DNA of 30,171 nucleotides from CAYLZO01 sp964387775 (GCA_964387775.1 CAYLZO010000032.1:1-30171); one strand, 5' to 3'. Shown: positions 1 through 7,584, counted from the first letter of the stretch. Numbers and translations are program-made. Notes: generated from the sequence alone by a model not told the origin.

Positions 1-56
1 TGGCTGGCCAGGACCAGCTCGATGCGGTCCGCTTGAAAGTGCAATCTGTGGCGCAT
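1..56 (-). CDS. 5' end of an unidentified gene, second in the SOS unit (partial)
   Basis: Only the first 18 codons are inside the window (MRHRLHFQADRIELVLAS). The ATG at 56 is preceded by a strong ribosome binding site (GGAGGAGGG) with a good spacer. The gene lies 23 nt downstream of the stop of the small LexA-like gene, so the two are probably cotranscribed from the SOS promoter at 350-378. The N-terminus loosely recalls FtsK/SpoIIIE-like ATPases of Chloroflexota, but 18 residues cannot establish this. I treat it as unidentified. Confidence 0.55.
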   Translation of the reverse strand, partial: MRHRLHFQADRIELVLAS

Positions 57-79
57 GGCTCTCTACCCTCCTCCGAGGT

Positions 80-304
80 TTATTCCTCAACGGCGACCCT
101 CCGCAGCCCACGGGGTGCATGGGGCGTCCGCTCGATTCGCCCCTCTTCTTCTAGAGCGAGGACGTAGTAGTTGACGTGGGACTTGCTGCTGAGCCCCACC
201 GCTTTGCGGATCTCGTCATAGGTCGGAGAATAGCCGTTTTCGTCAACGAACGCTTCCACAAAGGCCAAGATCCGCTCCCGATAGTCTTTTCGCCTCTGCT
301 CCAT
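80..304 (-). CDS. LexA-like winged-helix DNA-binding protein without peptidase domain
   Basis: A 74-aa protein that aligns over almost its whole length with the N-terminal winged helix of the full LexA encoded at 468-1112. Shared features are an ERIL/QGIL start, a YSPTYDEI versus FPPTIREI turn, VGLSSKS versus VGISSTS in the recognition helix region, and a matching EEEGRIER/ERKGFIER wing. The Ala-Gly cleavage site and the Ser/Lys catalytic domain are absent, so it cannot self-cleave. I chose the ATG at 304 because GAAGGGA lies just upstream and the homology begins there; the longer in-frame ATG at 364 lies inside the promoter. The promoter carries two LexA boxes, so it is probably induced by DNA damage. 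Possible roles are a competitor or modulator of LexA, or a local repressor; both are inference. Confidence 0.8.
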   Translation of the reverse strand: MEQRRKDYRERILAFVEAFVDENGYSPTYDEIRKAVGLSSKSHVNYYVLALEEEGRIERTPHAPRGLRRVAVEE

Positions 305-336
305 CTCGATCCCTTCAGACGGCCAATAGAAAAAAA

Positions 337-348
337 GAACGCACGTTC
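337..348. promoter_or_regulatory. LexA operator (Cheo-type box), downstream of the -10
   Basis: GAACGCACGTTC fits the Gram-positive-type SOS box GAAC-N4-GTTC. It lies just downstream of the -10 of the minus-strand promoter for the small LexA-like gene, where a bound repressor would block initiation. Confidence 0.75.
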
Positions 349-349
349 C

Positions 350-378
350 ATTATACCAGAACATGCGTTCTAAGTCAA
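350..378 (-). promoter_or_regulatory. Promoter of the SOS unit with LexA box in the spacer
   Basis: On the minus strand TTGACT (373-378) and TATAAT (350-355) are separated by 17 nt. The spacer contains a second LexA box. A TGG precedes the -10, giving an extended -10 element. Confidence 0.85.
359..370. promoter_or_regulatory. LexA operator inside the promoter spacer
   Basis: GAACATGCGTTC matches GAAC-N4-GTTC exactly. It sits between the -35 and -10 and is the second of two boxes serving the small LexA-like gene. Confidence 0.85.
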
Positions 379-467
379 GGCCCCAGAGAGGCCGGTTTTC
401 AGTTTTAACGTGGCGTTCAACCCCGGCAAGAGACGGCGATGCGCCGGGCGCTACGCCGGGTCTGTGG

Positions 468-1112
468 CTAGTTCAGTTGACGAATGACGCACACCACCTT
501 GCCCTTGACCTCGACGTCGTCGGCGGGGAAGTACATCGGCCCCATCGTCGGGTTGGCGGGCTGGAGCCGGACCTGGCTGCCCTCCAGGTAGAAGCGCTTG
601 AGCGTCGTCTCTTCCTGGTCCCGCAGCCAAACCGCAGCCAATTCGCCATTTTCCACCGTCTGCTGATGCTGCATGACGACCACGTCGCCGTCGTGGATGA
701 GGGCGTCGATCATCGAATCGCCCTGGACCTCCAGAGCGTAGATGCCCTTGGCGTCCTTGACGATGTCGCGGGTCAGCTCGATGGTGCTGTCGTGCCCAAA
801 GGGCGAGAACTCGGCGTCGGGCACGGGGATGGGCGTGCCGGCGGCGATGCGGCCCAGCAGAGGCACCTGAAGCACTTCGCCGACGCGGCCCGTCAGATCT
901 TCAAGGAGGCGAATGCCCCTCGAGATCTCGGGGTCGCGCTCGATAAAGCCCTTGCGTTCCAGGGCCTCTAGGTTGTACTTGACCACTGAAGTGGAAGAAA
1001 TGCCCACCCGCTTGCCGATTTCGCGGATGGTGGGCGGAAACTGGTTCTCCTCGATAAACTCCCGGAGGAATTCCAGGATACCTTGCTGCCGCTCTGACAA
1101 TTCGCGAGCCAT
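468..1112 (-). CDS. lexA: LexA repressor, SOS regulator
   Basis: A 214-aa full-length LexA, the S24-family self-cleaving repressor of the DNA-damage response. The N-terminal winged helix (about residues 1-70) is followed by the cleavage site Ala91-Gly92, within GRIAAG. The catalytic serine is Ser133 (GDSM) and the catalytic lysine is Lys172 (TLKRF). Length and layout are normal. The ATG at 1112 has a GGAGG site upstream. The promoter at 1176-1204 contains one LexA box in its spacer, so the gene is autoregulated. The next gene downstream on the same strand is a peptidase-less paralogue with its own two LexA boxes. All key residues are present. Confidence 0.97.
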   Translation of the reverse strand: MARELSERQQGILEFLREFIEENQFPPTIREIGKRVGISSTSVVKYNLEALERKGFIERDPEISRGIRLLEDLTGRVGEVLQVPLLGRIAAGTPIPVPDAEFSPFGHDSTIELTRDIVKDAKGIYALEVQGDSMIDALIHDGDVVVMQHQQTVENGELAAVWLRDQEETTLKRFYLEGSQVRLQPANPTMGPMYFPADDVEVKGKVVCVIRQLN

Positions 1113-1175
1113 GATTGGCCTCCTTTCACCGGGTTTCTCGGTTACTCGATTAGCTCATCTGTTCGATTTGACCCC

Positions 1176-1204
1176 ATTATACACGAACATTCGTTCTTTG
1201 TCAA
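1176..1204 (-). promoter_or_regulatory. lexA promoter
   Basis: Minus strand: TTGACA (1199-1204), a 17-nt spacer, then TATAAT (1176-1181). Both hexamers match consensus, and the spacer contains a LexA box, showing autoregulation. Confidence 0.9.
1185..1196. promoter_or_regulatory. LexA operator of lexA
   Basis: GAACATTCGTTC, an exact GAAC-N4-GTTC box, lies in the promoter spacer of lexA at the same place as the 359-370 box in its own promoter. Confidence 0.88.
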
Positions 1205-1269
1205 GTCCTGATTTGCGTGGGTTCACAATAAAGTGTGGACGTTTTCAGGCCAACGGCCTTGGCCGAAAC

Positions 1270-1298
1270 TTGAGCCTTTGTGCCAGCCGTGCTACAAT
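1270..1298 (+). promoter_or_regulatory. Promoter of the epimerase gene
   Basis: TTGAGC (1270-1275), a 17-nt spacer, then TACAAT (1293-1298) preceded by TGC (extended -10). It lies 35 nt upstream of the ATG at 1333. Confidence 0.7.
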
Positions 1299-1332
1299 AC
1301 GGCCTGCACCTCACAGTACAGGGAGGGGATTT

Positions 1333-2256
1333 ATGAAAATCCTGGTTACCGGCGGAGCCGGTTTCATCGGCTCCCACGTGGTAGATGCCTACGTAGCGGC
1401 GGGCCATCAAGTCATCGCCGTGGACGACCTCAGCCTGGGCAAGCGGGAGCAGGTCCACCCGGCGGCCCGCTTTGTCGAGATGGACGTCAACGATCCAGAA
1501 ATGGTCGAGTTTTTCAAGGCCGAGCGGCCCGACGTCGTCAACCACCACGCGGCCAACCCCAGCGTGTCGCTGTCCGTGCGGCGGCCCATCTTTGACGCGA
1601 CACAGAACGTGCTGGGCACGATTAACCTCCTGGAGGCGTCGCGGCAGGCCGGCGTGGGCAAGTTCATCTACATCTCGTCGGGCGGGGCGATGTACGGCAA
1701 TCCCCGGTACCTGCCCGCCGACGAGGACCATCCCTCGAACCCGATGTCGCCCTACGCCCTGAGCAAGCATACCGGCGAGCGCTACGTGCGCCTCTACGGC
1801 GACGAGCACGGCCTCCCCTGGACCAGCCTGCGCTACGCCAACGTCTACGGCCCGTGCCAGGACCCTCACGGCGAGGCGGGCGTCATCGCCATCTTTTGCC
1901 AGAATTTGCTCAAAGGCGTGGCGCCCGAGATCCATTGGGACGGCGAGCAGACGCGCGATTTCGTCTACGTCGGCGACTGCGCCCGGGCCAACCTGCTGGC
2001 GCTGACCGGCGGCGACGGCCAGGCGTACAACGTCGGCACGGGCGTGGGCACGTCTATCAACGAGCTATTCTCCACCTTGATGCGCGTAGCGGGCCGGGAG
2101 ATCCAGCCCCGGCGCGGCCCGCGCCGCCCCGGCGACGCCCGCGACTCGTACCTCGATTGCACCAAGATCGCGCGCGACCTGGGCTGGCGGGCCGAGGTCG
2201 GTCTGCACGAGGGGCTGGCGCAGGCGTGGGACTGGTTTGAGAAAGCTGGAGGCTGA
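1333..2256 (+). CDS. NAD-dependent nucleotide-sugar epimerase/dehydratase (GalE-like)
   Basis: A 307-aa extended short-chain dehydrogenase. The Rossmann motif GGAGFIG is at residues 7-13, the acidic NAD-binding residue follows beta-2 (DDLS), and the catalytic Tyr141 and Lys145 sit in a YALSK motif preceded by the SSGG segment. Family members act on UDP-glucose, other UDP-sugars or dTDP-sugars; which substrate applies cannot be read from the sequence. I chose the ATG at 1333 because GGGAGGGG lies upstream and the Rossmann strand begins at once. The next gene starts 8 nt after the stop with its ribosome site inside the epimerase end, so the two are cotranscribed. A sugar 3,5-epimerase follows at 3757, which suggests a role in surface polysaccharide precursors. 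Confidence 0.9.
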   Translation: MKILVTGGAGFIGSHVVDAYVAAGHQVIAVDDLSLGKREQVHPAARFVEMDVNDPEMVEFFKAERPDVVNHHAANPSVSLSVRRPIFDATQNVLGTINLLEASRQAGVGKFIYISSGGAMYGNPRYLPADEDHPSNPMSPYALSKHTGERYVRLYGDEHGLPWTSLRYANVYGPCQDPHGEAGVIAIFCQNLLKGVAPEIHWDGEQTRDFVYVGDCARANLLALTGGDGQAYNVGTGVGTSINELFSTLMRVAGREIQPRRGPRRPGDARDSYLDCTKIARDLGWRAEVGLHEGLAQAWDWFEKAGG

Positions 2257-2263
2257 ACAGATC

Positions 2264-3652
2264 ATGAGTCACACAGACTATGACGTGATCGTCGTTGGGG
2301 CGGGGCCGGCGGGCATTTTCGCCGCGATAGAACTCACCCGCGCCGGCAATCCCCGCGTGTTGATGCTGGACAAGGGACCCCCGCTGGACAAACGCCGCTG
2401 CCCGTCCCGCGAGAAGGGGCGGTGCATGAAGTGCGCCACCTGCGCCCTGGTCACCGGCTGGGGCGGATCGGGCGCCTTTAGCGATGGCAAGCTGACCCTC
2501 ACCACCCAGGTGGGCGGCCTGCTGGCCGACGTCCGCGGCGAGGCCGAGGCCGAGGCCCTGGTGAAAGAGGTGGACGCCCTCTGGGTCCGTTACGGCGCCG
2601 ACGGCGAACCCTACAGCGGCGACCTGGACCGCATCGAGGAGGTGGCGCGCCGGGCGGCGCTGGCCGGGCTGCGACTACAACACTATCCCATCCGCCACCT
2701 GGGCACCGAGCGCAGCGGCGACATCCTGGGCGCCATGTACCTGGAACTGGTGAACCGGGGCGTCGAGGTGCGGATGCGGACCGACGTGGCCCACGTCCTG
2801 ACCGACGACGGCACTGTGACCGGCGTGGAGACGAGCAAGGGCGAGGTGCTCACGGCGCCCTACGTCATCGTCGCGCCCGGCCGCGAGGGCGCCGACTGGC
2901 TATCCCAACTGGCCCACGAGCTTGAACTCAACCTGAGCATCAACCCGGTGGACATTGGCGTGCGGGTCGAGATGCCGGCCCAGGTCTTTGCGCCGCTGAC
3001 CGACCTGCTCTACGAGCCCAAGTTCCTCTACTTTTCGTCGTCGTTCGACGACCGGGTGCGCACCTTTTGCGTTTGCCCCTTTGGAGAAGTGGTGACCGAG
3101 TGGGCCGGTGACGTGATGACGGTCAACGGTCATTCCTACGCCCAAAAGCGGACCGAAAACAGCAACTTTGCGGTGCTGGTCAGCAAGAACTTTACCGAGC
3201 CCTTCCGCGAGCCGATTGCTTACGGGAAACACATCGCCCGGCTGGCCAACCTGCTGTCGGGCGGGATCATGGTCCAGCGCCTGGGCGACCTCAAGGCTGG
3301 GCGGCGGACCACCGACCAGCGCCTGGAGCGTTGCATTACCCGGCCCACGTTGAAAGAGGCCACCCCCGGCGACCTGAACCTGGTGCTGCCCTACCGCTAC
3401 GTGGTCAACATCCTGGAGATGCTCGACGCCCTGGACCAGGTGGCACCGGGCGTCGCCTCGCGGCACACGCTGCTCTACGGCGTCGAGGCCAAGTTCTACT
3501 CTTCGCGTCTCCAATTGACCCGCGACCTGGAGACCGGCGTCCACAACCTCTTTGCCGCCGGCGACGGCGCGGGGCTGACGCGGGGCCTGGTCCAGGCCTC
3601 GGCTTCGGGCCTGGTCGCTGCCCGAGAGATCCTGCGCCGCTGGCAGGAATAG
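2264..3652 (+). CDS. FAD-dependent dehydrogenase, COG2509-like
   Basis: A 462-aa flavoprotein. The dinucleotide-binding motif VVGAGPAG lies near residues 9-16, and a FAD-contact segment near the C-terminus reads AAGDGAGLTRGL. A cysteine-rich segment near residues 46-64 (pattern C-x8-C-x2-C-x2-C) precedes GWGGSGAFSDGKL, a combination typical of the COG2509 'uncharacterised FAD-dependent dehydrogenase' family. The substrate is unknown; the cysteines may bind a metal or a cluster. The ATG at 2264 is preferred over an earlier in-frame ATG because it precedes the flavin strand directly and has GGAGG 11 nt upstream. It is probably translated from the epimerase mRNA. A very strong hairpin follows the stop. 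Confidence 0.85.
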   Translation: MSHTDYDVIVVGAGPAGIFAAIELTRAGNPRVLMLDKGPPLDKRRCPSREKGRCMKCATCALVTGWGGSGAFSDGKLTLTTQVGGLLADVRGEAEAEALVKEVDALWVRYGADGEPYSGDLDRIEEVARRAALAGLRLQHYPIRHLGTERSGDILGAMYLELVNRGVEVRMRTDVAHVLTDDGTVTGVETSKGEVLTAPYVIVAPGREGADWLSQLAHELELNLSINPVDIGVRVEMPAQVFAPLTDLLYEPKFLYFSSSFDDRVRTFCVCPFGEVVTEWAGDVMTVNGHSYAQKRTENSNFAVLVSKNFTEPFREPIAYGKHIARLANLLSGGIMVQRLGDLKAGRRTTDQRLERCITRPTLKEATPGDLNLVLPYRYVVNILEMLDALDQVAPGVASRHTLLYGVEAKFYSSRLQLTRDLETGVHNLFAAGDGAGLTRGLVQASASGLVAAREILRRWQE

Positions 3653-3679
3653 CTTTTTTTCCCAAGGGAGTGGTTACAC

Positions 3680-3722
3680 GTTGACTGATGGGGGCGGGGT
3701 TTCCCCGCCCCCATCAGTCAAC
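3680..3722. repeat. Perfect 20-bp hairpin, probable terminator or mobile palindrome
   Basis: The left arm 3680-3699 and the right arm 3703-3722 are perfect reverse complements around a TTT loop. Each arm has an AT-mixed outer half and a G/C-only inner half. There is no T-run after it, although a T8 tract sits 20 nt before it (3653-3661). It may end the dehydrogenase transcript or be a dispersed palindrome. Confidence 0.85.
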
Positions 3723-3756
3723 CCCTTACCACTACCCTTCCGAGAGGATACTCGAC

Positions 3757-4311
3757 ATGCCTTTTCAGTTCCAGAAGCTAGAGATCCCGGGCCTAGTCCT
3801 CGTCGAGGCTCAGCAGTTCGGCGACGAGCGCGGCTTTTTCATGGAGGTCTACAAGCGGTCAGAGTTTGCGGCCCACGGCATCCCTGAGACGTTCGTGCAA
3901 GCCAACCTCTCTTTCTCCGCACGCGGCGTTTTGCGCGGCCTGCACTACCAGAAGCGGCCCCAGGCCCAGGGCAAGCTGGTCATGGCCCTCACGGGGCAAA
4001 TCTACGACGTGGCTGTGGACATCCGGCGGGGCTCGCCCACCTACGGCCGGTGGCTGAGCCTGGAGCTTTCGGCCGACAACGGCCGGATGCTCTACGTCCC
4101 CGCCGGCCTTGCTCATGGATTCTGCGTGCTCAGCGAGCAGGCCCACGTCCTCTATCAGGTGACGGACGAGTACGCCCGGGAGCTGGACCGGGGCATCGCC
4201 TGGAACGATCCCGAGATCGGCATTCGCTGGCCCATCGACGAGCCGATCCTCTCTGTCAAGGACGCCGGCTTGCCGCCCCTGGCCCAGGCCGATAACAACT
4301 TCCAAGTGTGA
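3757..4311 (+). CDS. rfbC: dTDP-4-dehydrorhamnose 3,5-epimerase
   Basis: A 184-aa cupin of the RmlC family, catalysing the 3,5-epimerisation of dTDP-4-keto-6-deoxyglucose in dTDP-L-rhamnose synthesis. Recognisable segments are DERGFFMEVY, FVQANLSFS, the active-site RGLHYQ, the aspartate-containing IYDVAVDIRRGSPTYG strand, the FCVLSEQA strand and VTDEYARE with the general-acid tyrosine region. Length is normal. The ATG at 3757 starts the homology and has GAGAGGA upstream. Other rhamnose genes (rfbA, rfbB, rfbD) are not in the window, so the pathway must be completed elsewhere or the product serves another deoxysugar. Confidence 0.95.
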   Translation: MPFQFQKLEIPGLVLVEAQQFGDERGFFMEVYKRSEFAAHGIPETFVQANLSFSARGVLRGLHYQKRPQAQGKLVMALTGQIYDVAVDIRRGSPTYGRWLSLELSADNGRMLYVPAGLAHGFCVLSEQAHVLYQVTDEYARELDRGIAWNDPEIGIRWPIDEPILSVKDAGLPPLAQADNNFQV

Positions 4312-4391
4312 GCGGCGTCCACGTCGAGCGGGCTCACATTCGCCTGCTCGACCCCGACCGGCTGGAAGCCCTGCTCTACTAGGCGACGATC

Positions 4392-5049
4392 ATGTTCTAC
4401 CGGCTGATCCTGGCCCACCTCGTCGACGATTTCGTCCTCCAGACCCGGAGGATGGTGGCCCGCAAGCGAACGCTGTCCGGCCTGGCCGTCCACCTGGCCG
4501 CCGTTGGACTGGCCATGGTGGCCGTGGCCTGGGACTGCCTCGACGTCTGGTGGCCCTGGCTGCTGGTCCTCGTCGCCGCCCACGGCCTGACCGACTGGGC
4601 CAAAGTCCGCCTGGAGCCTCACCTCCGTCTGCCGCCCATCCTGCTCTTCCTCGCCGACCAGGGGGTCCACGTGCTGCTCCTCCTCGCCGTGGTGGCCCTG
4701 GCCAACCGGCGGGGGTTGGAACAGGCGTTGGGCCAGCCCGACCCTACCTGGTGGATCGCCAGCCTTTATCCTGGTCACCTTTGCCCTGTCCATCGCCCTG
4801 CCCCTGTGGCTGGACCCGCCCAGCGTAATGCGCCGGCCGCTGGCAGCCCGCCTGACGCTGATCGTCGCTGCCGCGCTGGCGATGACCCTGGCCTGGCGCG
4901 GCCTGCCGCTCCTCATCCCCGTCGTGGGCCTGGGTCTTTACGCCGGGATCGGCCGGCGGCTGGCCCGTCAGCCGGCGACGGCCACCTTTGGCGTCGAATT
5001 CTGGAGCGCGGTGGTTTTGGCGGCCAGCCTGGGCTGGGGGCTCGCCTGA
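4392..5049 (+). pseudogene. DUF3307-like membrane protein, frameshifted
   Basis: The first part, from ATG 4392, reads MFYRLILAHLVDDFVLQ, the opening helix motif of DUF3307 membrane proteins, followed by several hydrophobic helices. After TWWIAS (about 4763) this frame becomes arginine/proline-rich and non-membrane. The next frame, by contrast, gives AFILVTFALSIALPLWLD and continues through further membrane helices to a TGA at 5047-5049. A single small indel near 4763 would rejoin both parts into one protein of about 219 aa. It could be a real inactivation or an assembly error. The product's function is unknown. It starts 80 nt after rfbC and is probably cotranscribed with it. Confidence 0.72.
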
Positions 5050-5065
5050 GGGCCATCACGACAAA

Positions 5066-5089
5066 AGGGCGGGACACTTGTCCCGCCCT
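5066..5089 (-). terminator. Terminator of the aminopeptidase gene
   Basis: An 11-bp perfect stem (5066-5076 with 5079-5089) around a CT loop lies between convergent genes. On the minus strand it is followed by TTTTGT, as expected for an intrinsic terminator of the 5132-6235 gene. It may also slow plus-strand transcripts. Confidence 0.75.
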
Positions 5090-5131
5090 CGCCGTCTGAT
5101 TCCGCCGGGCGCCATCCAGGCCCGGGCGATC

Positions 5132-6235
5132 CTAGATCTGGAACTCACCATCCTTGCTGAATAGCTCGCCGCCCACCCAGACCTCGCCCCCCTGGCGCAG
5201 GTCGCAGACCATGTCCCAGTGGATAGCCGACTTGTTCTGGCTGCCCGTCTCGGGATAGCCGGCGCCGAGGGCCATGTGCACCGTCCCGCCGATCTTTTCG
5301 TCAAAGAGGGTGTTTTTGGTAAAGCGCTGGATGCCTTCGTTGGTGCCAAAGGCGAACTCGCCCAGGTAACGGGCGCCCTCGTCGACGTCGAGCATGGTCA
5401 ACAGGAATGCCTCATTCTTGGCTGCCGTGGCCTTGACCGCTTTGCCGTCCTCGAACCAGAGCTGGACGTCCTCCACCTCGCGGCCGCCGGTGCAGGCGGG
5501 GTAGGTAAAGCGCACGTGGCCGTTGACGCTGTCCTCGATGGGTCCGGTAAAGATCTCGCCGTCGGGGAAATTCTCGTGTCCGTCGCAGTTCTCCCACGAG
5601 CGGCCCTTGATCGATAGGGTCAGGTCGGTGTCCGGGCCGCGGAGGCGCACCTCGTCCTTGTCACTCAGCCAATCGATGAGCTTCTGCTGCTCTCGCGAGA
5701 TGGCCTGCCAGGCGGCCACCGGGTCCGGCTCGTGGACCAGGGCGGCGCCGTAGACGAAATCCTCGAATTCGCGCAGCGACATCTCGGCATCCTGGGCAAA
5801 GGCCTGGGTGGGATAGGCGGTGCCCGTCCACTTGAGCTCTTTCTTGGCGGCCCGCTCCAGGAAGCGCTCGCTCAGGGGCCGGCGGGCAGCCGACACGCGC
5901 CGCTGCTTGGCCGGGTTCACGTTGGACAATGCCTTGGTATTGGTCGCTGTCCAGATGCCGATACGCACGTCCACGTCCTCCATGAGTTGGCGCAGCACGT
6001 CCGGCACGTAGTCGAGTTGTTCGTCACTGGCGTACTTGAAAAAGATCTCGGCCGCCTCGTCCAGGCCGAGATGCAGCCAGGGATGGCCGCCCCGCTCCAA
6101 CACCCGCTGATACACGGCCAGGATCAGCGGGGCGCCTTCCGGGCTGCCGTGGATCTGCACGAACTCGCCCGGCTGGACGTCTACGGAATAATCCACCAGA
6201 ATGTGTGCAACACTTTTGACCCGTGCGTCTGCCAT
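5132..6235 (-). CDS. M29-family metallo-aminopeptidase (AmpS/AmpT/PepS type)
   Basis: A 367-aa cytoplasmic aminopeptidase that removes N-terminal residues from peptides, using two metal ions. By correspondence with the family, the ligands are Glu227 (in PDGEIF), Glu293 (in LGEFAFGTN), His320, Tyr327 (HMALGAGY), His339 and Asp341 (IHWD). All are present, so the enzyme looks active. Length is slightly below the usual ~400-410 aa. The ATG at 6235 has AAGGAGG upstream. It is transcribed alone from the promoter at 6265-6293 and ends at a hairpin terminator. Confidence 0.93.
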   Translation of the reverse strand: MADARVKSVAHILVDYSVDVQPGEFVQIHGSPEGAPLILAVYQRVLERGGHPWLHLGLDEAAEIFFKYASDEQLDYVPDVLRQLMEDVDVRIGIWTATNTKALSNVNPAKQRRVSAARRPLSERFLERAAKKELKWTGTAYPTQAFAQDAEMSLREFEDFVYGAALVHEPDPVAAWQAISREQQKLIDWLSDKDEVRLRGPDTDLTLSIKGRSWENCDGHENFPDGEIFTGPIEDSVNGHVRFTYPACTGGREVEDVQLWFEDGKAVKATAAKNEAFLLTMLDVDEGARYLGEFAFGTNEGIQRFTKNTLFDEKIGGTVHMALGAGYPETGSQNKSAIHWDMVCDLRQGGEVWVGGELFSKDGEFQI

Positions 6236-6264
6236 CTCTGTCCTCCTTGATGGGAATCCATCGA

Positions 6265-6293
6265 ATTATAGCACCGCCGCACGGCGCCGTCAA
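6265..6293 (-). promoter_or_regulatory. Aminopeptidase promoter
   Basis: Minus strand: TTGACG (6288-6293), a 17-nt spacer, then TATAAT (6265-6270) preceded by TGC (extended -10). Confidence 0.82.
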
Positions 6294-6375
6294 ACCGGGC
6301 CGGGCCGGGCACAGGATCCGCTTTCGCGTCTATCTGCCCAGCGCCCCCCCTCCCCCCTAAAAGGCCATCCGCTTC

Positions 6376-6404
6376 TTGCGCTTTGCGCCATCTTGAGGTA
6401 GAAT
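6376..6404 (+). promoter_or_regulatory. Promoter of the LysM lipoprotein-plsC unit
   Basis: TTGCGC (6376-6381), a 17-nt spacer, then TAGAAT (6399-6404). The match to consensus is weaker than for other promoters here. Position and spacing fit a transcript starting near 6411. Confidence 0.55.
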
Positions 6405-6510
6405 CGGGCACGATGCAAGACTCAGGGATCTCGTGTGGTCCTGGATGCCGTCCAGGACCCTTTCGACTGCGACTTTCCCCGGCGACGCGGTGGCGAGCAA
6501 GGGGGCAACA

Positions 6511-7584
6511 TTGAAGCGAGCGAGCATGACGGGCAACTGGACCCCGCAGCGCGTCGCGCTCGTCGTGGCAGGGTTCATCGTCCTACTCGGCTTTTCTTTG
6601 GCCGGGTGCGGCCGCGTCCTCCGGCCGCCGCCGCCCACCCCGGTGGCCCGCAACTCGGCCACGGCGACCGACACACCCCGGCCCACGGCCACCCGCCGGG
6701 CGACCTTTACGCCGGTCCCGGCCACCCCGTCGGACACGCCGACACCCACCGTCACCCCGACGCCCATCATCTATGTCATCAAACAGGGCGATACGCTCAT
6801 TCCCATCGCCCGCCGGTTCGGCGTGACGGTCCAAGAGATCCAGGAGGCCAACGGCATCAGCGATCCCCGCCGCCTGCGCATCGGCCAGGAGATCATCATC
6901 CCCCTCAAGGTGGAGCCCGGCCCGACGGTCGTGCCCACGCCCACGCCGGTGGCGCTGCACATCGAGGGGCTGGCCTTTCATCGAACCCCGGTGGACACCC
7001 TGTGGTGCCTGGGCGAGGTGGCCAACCTGTCGGGCCGCCCGGCCGAGGAGGTGCAGGTCCAGGTCTCGCTCCACGACGAGCAGGGGCAGTTGCTGGCTTT
7101 GGAGGCGGCCTTTGTCCAACTCGACATCCTGGCGGCGGGCGGGCGGGCGCCTTTTGCCGTGCTCTTTGCTGCGCCGCCAGCCAACTTTGCCCAGTACCAG
7201 ACCCGGGTCCTCAGCGGCGTGCCCAGCACCCACCTGGGGCCACGTTACCCCGAGTTGGAGGTCGTCGAGGATTGGGGCGGCTGGCTGGACGGGACCGAGC
7301 AGGACGTTTACCAGGTCCGCGGCGAGGTGCACAACACGGGCGACGCCGACGCCGAGCGGGTTTCCCTCGTCGTCACTCTCTACGACGAGGAGGGGCACGT
7401 GGTCGGGGCGCGGACGGTGGCCATTGCCGCCGACGTGTTTCTCTCCGGGGCCGTGGCCCCTTTCGATGTGACCCTGACGCCCCTCGGCCCGGTGGCCCGT
7501 TACGACGTGGAGGTGCAGGGCTGGTGGATCGGCTACGAGGTGCCGCTGGCGACGGACACGCCGACGCCCACGCCCCTCCCCTGA
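6511..7584 (+). CDS. LysM-domain lipoprotein with two FxLYD-like beta domains
   Basis: A 357-aa exported lipoprotein. A signal peptide ends in the lipobox LAGC (Cys33). A Thr/Pro-rich linker (about 38-86) follows, then one LysM domain (about 87-131; YVIKQGDTL to IGQEIIIP) that binds peptidoglycan or related glycans. After a second short T/P linker come two related beta-sandwich segments (about 150-240 and 248-340), resembling FxLYD domains (GEVANLSG and GEVHNTGD), and a T/P tail. The TTG at 6511 has AGGGGG 5 nt upstream; the in-frame ATG at 6526 is the alternative and lacks a good site. It is anchored on the outer face of the membrane. A ligand beyond cell wall is unknown. Confidence 0.85.
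   Translation: MKRASMTGNWTPQRVALVVAGFIVLLGFSLAGCGRVLRPPPPTPVARNSATATDTPRPTATRRATFTPVPATPSDTPTPTVTPTPIIYVIKQGDTLIPIARRFGVTVQEIQEANGISDPRRLRIGQEIIIPLKVEPGPTVVPTPTPVALHIEGLAFHRTPVDTLWCLGEVANLSGRPAEEVQVQVSLHDEQGQLLALEAAFVQLDILAAGGRAPFAVLFAAPPANFAQYQTRVLSGVPSTHLGPRYPELEVVEDWGGWLDGTEQDVYQVRGEVHNTGDADAERVSLVVTLYDEEGHVVGARTVAIAADVFLSGAVAPFDVTLTPLGPVARYDVEVQGWWIGYEVPLATDTPTPTPLP

Noticed and set aside
363..971. Long plus-strand ORF opposite lexA.
   Set aside because: It is the mirror of the lexA coding strand in high-GC DNA, with histidine/valine-rich text and no ribosome site.
4308..4382. A 24-codon ORF (GTG start overlapping the rfbC stop, TAG at 4380-4382), in frame with the membrane-protein gene that follows.
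   Set aside because: It has a plausible overlap with rfbC but no recognisable family and no ribosome site of its own. It may be a decayed N-terminal extension; evidence is too thin to call.
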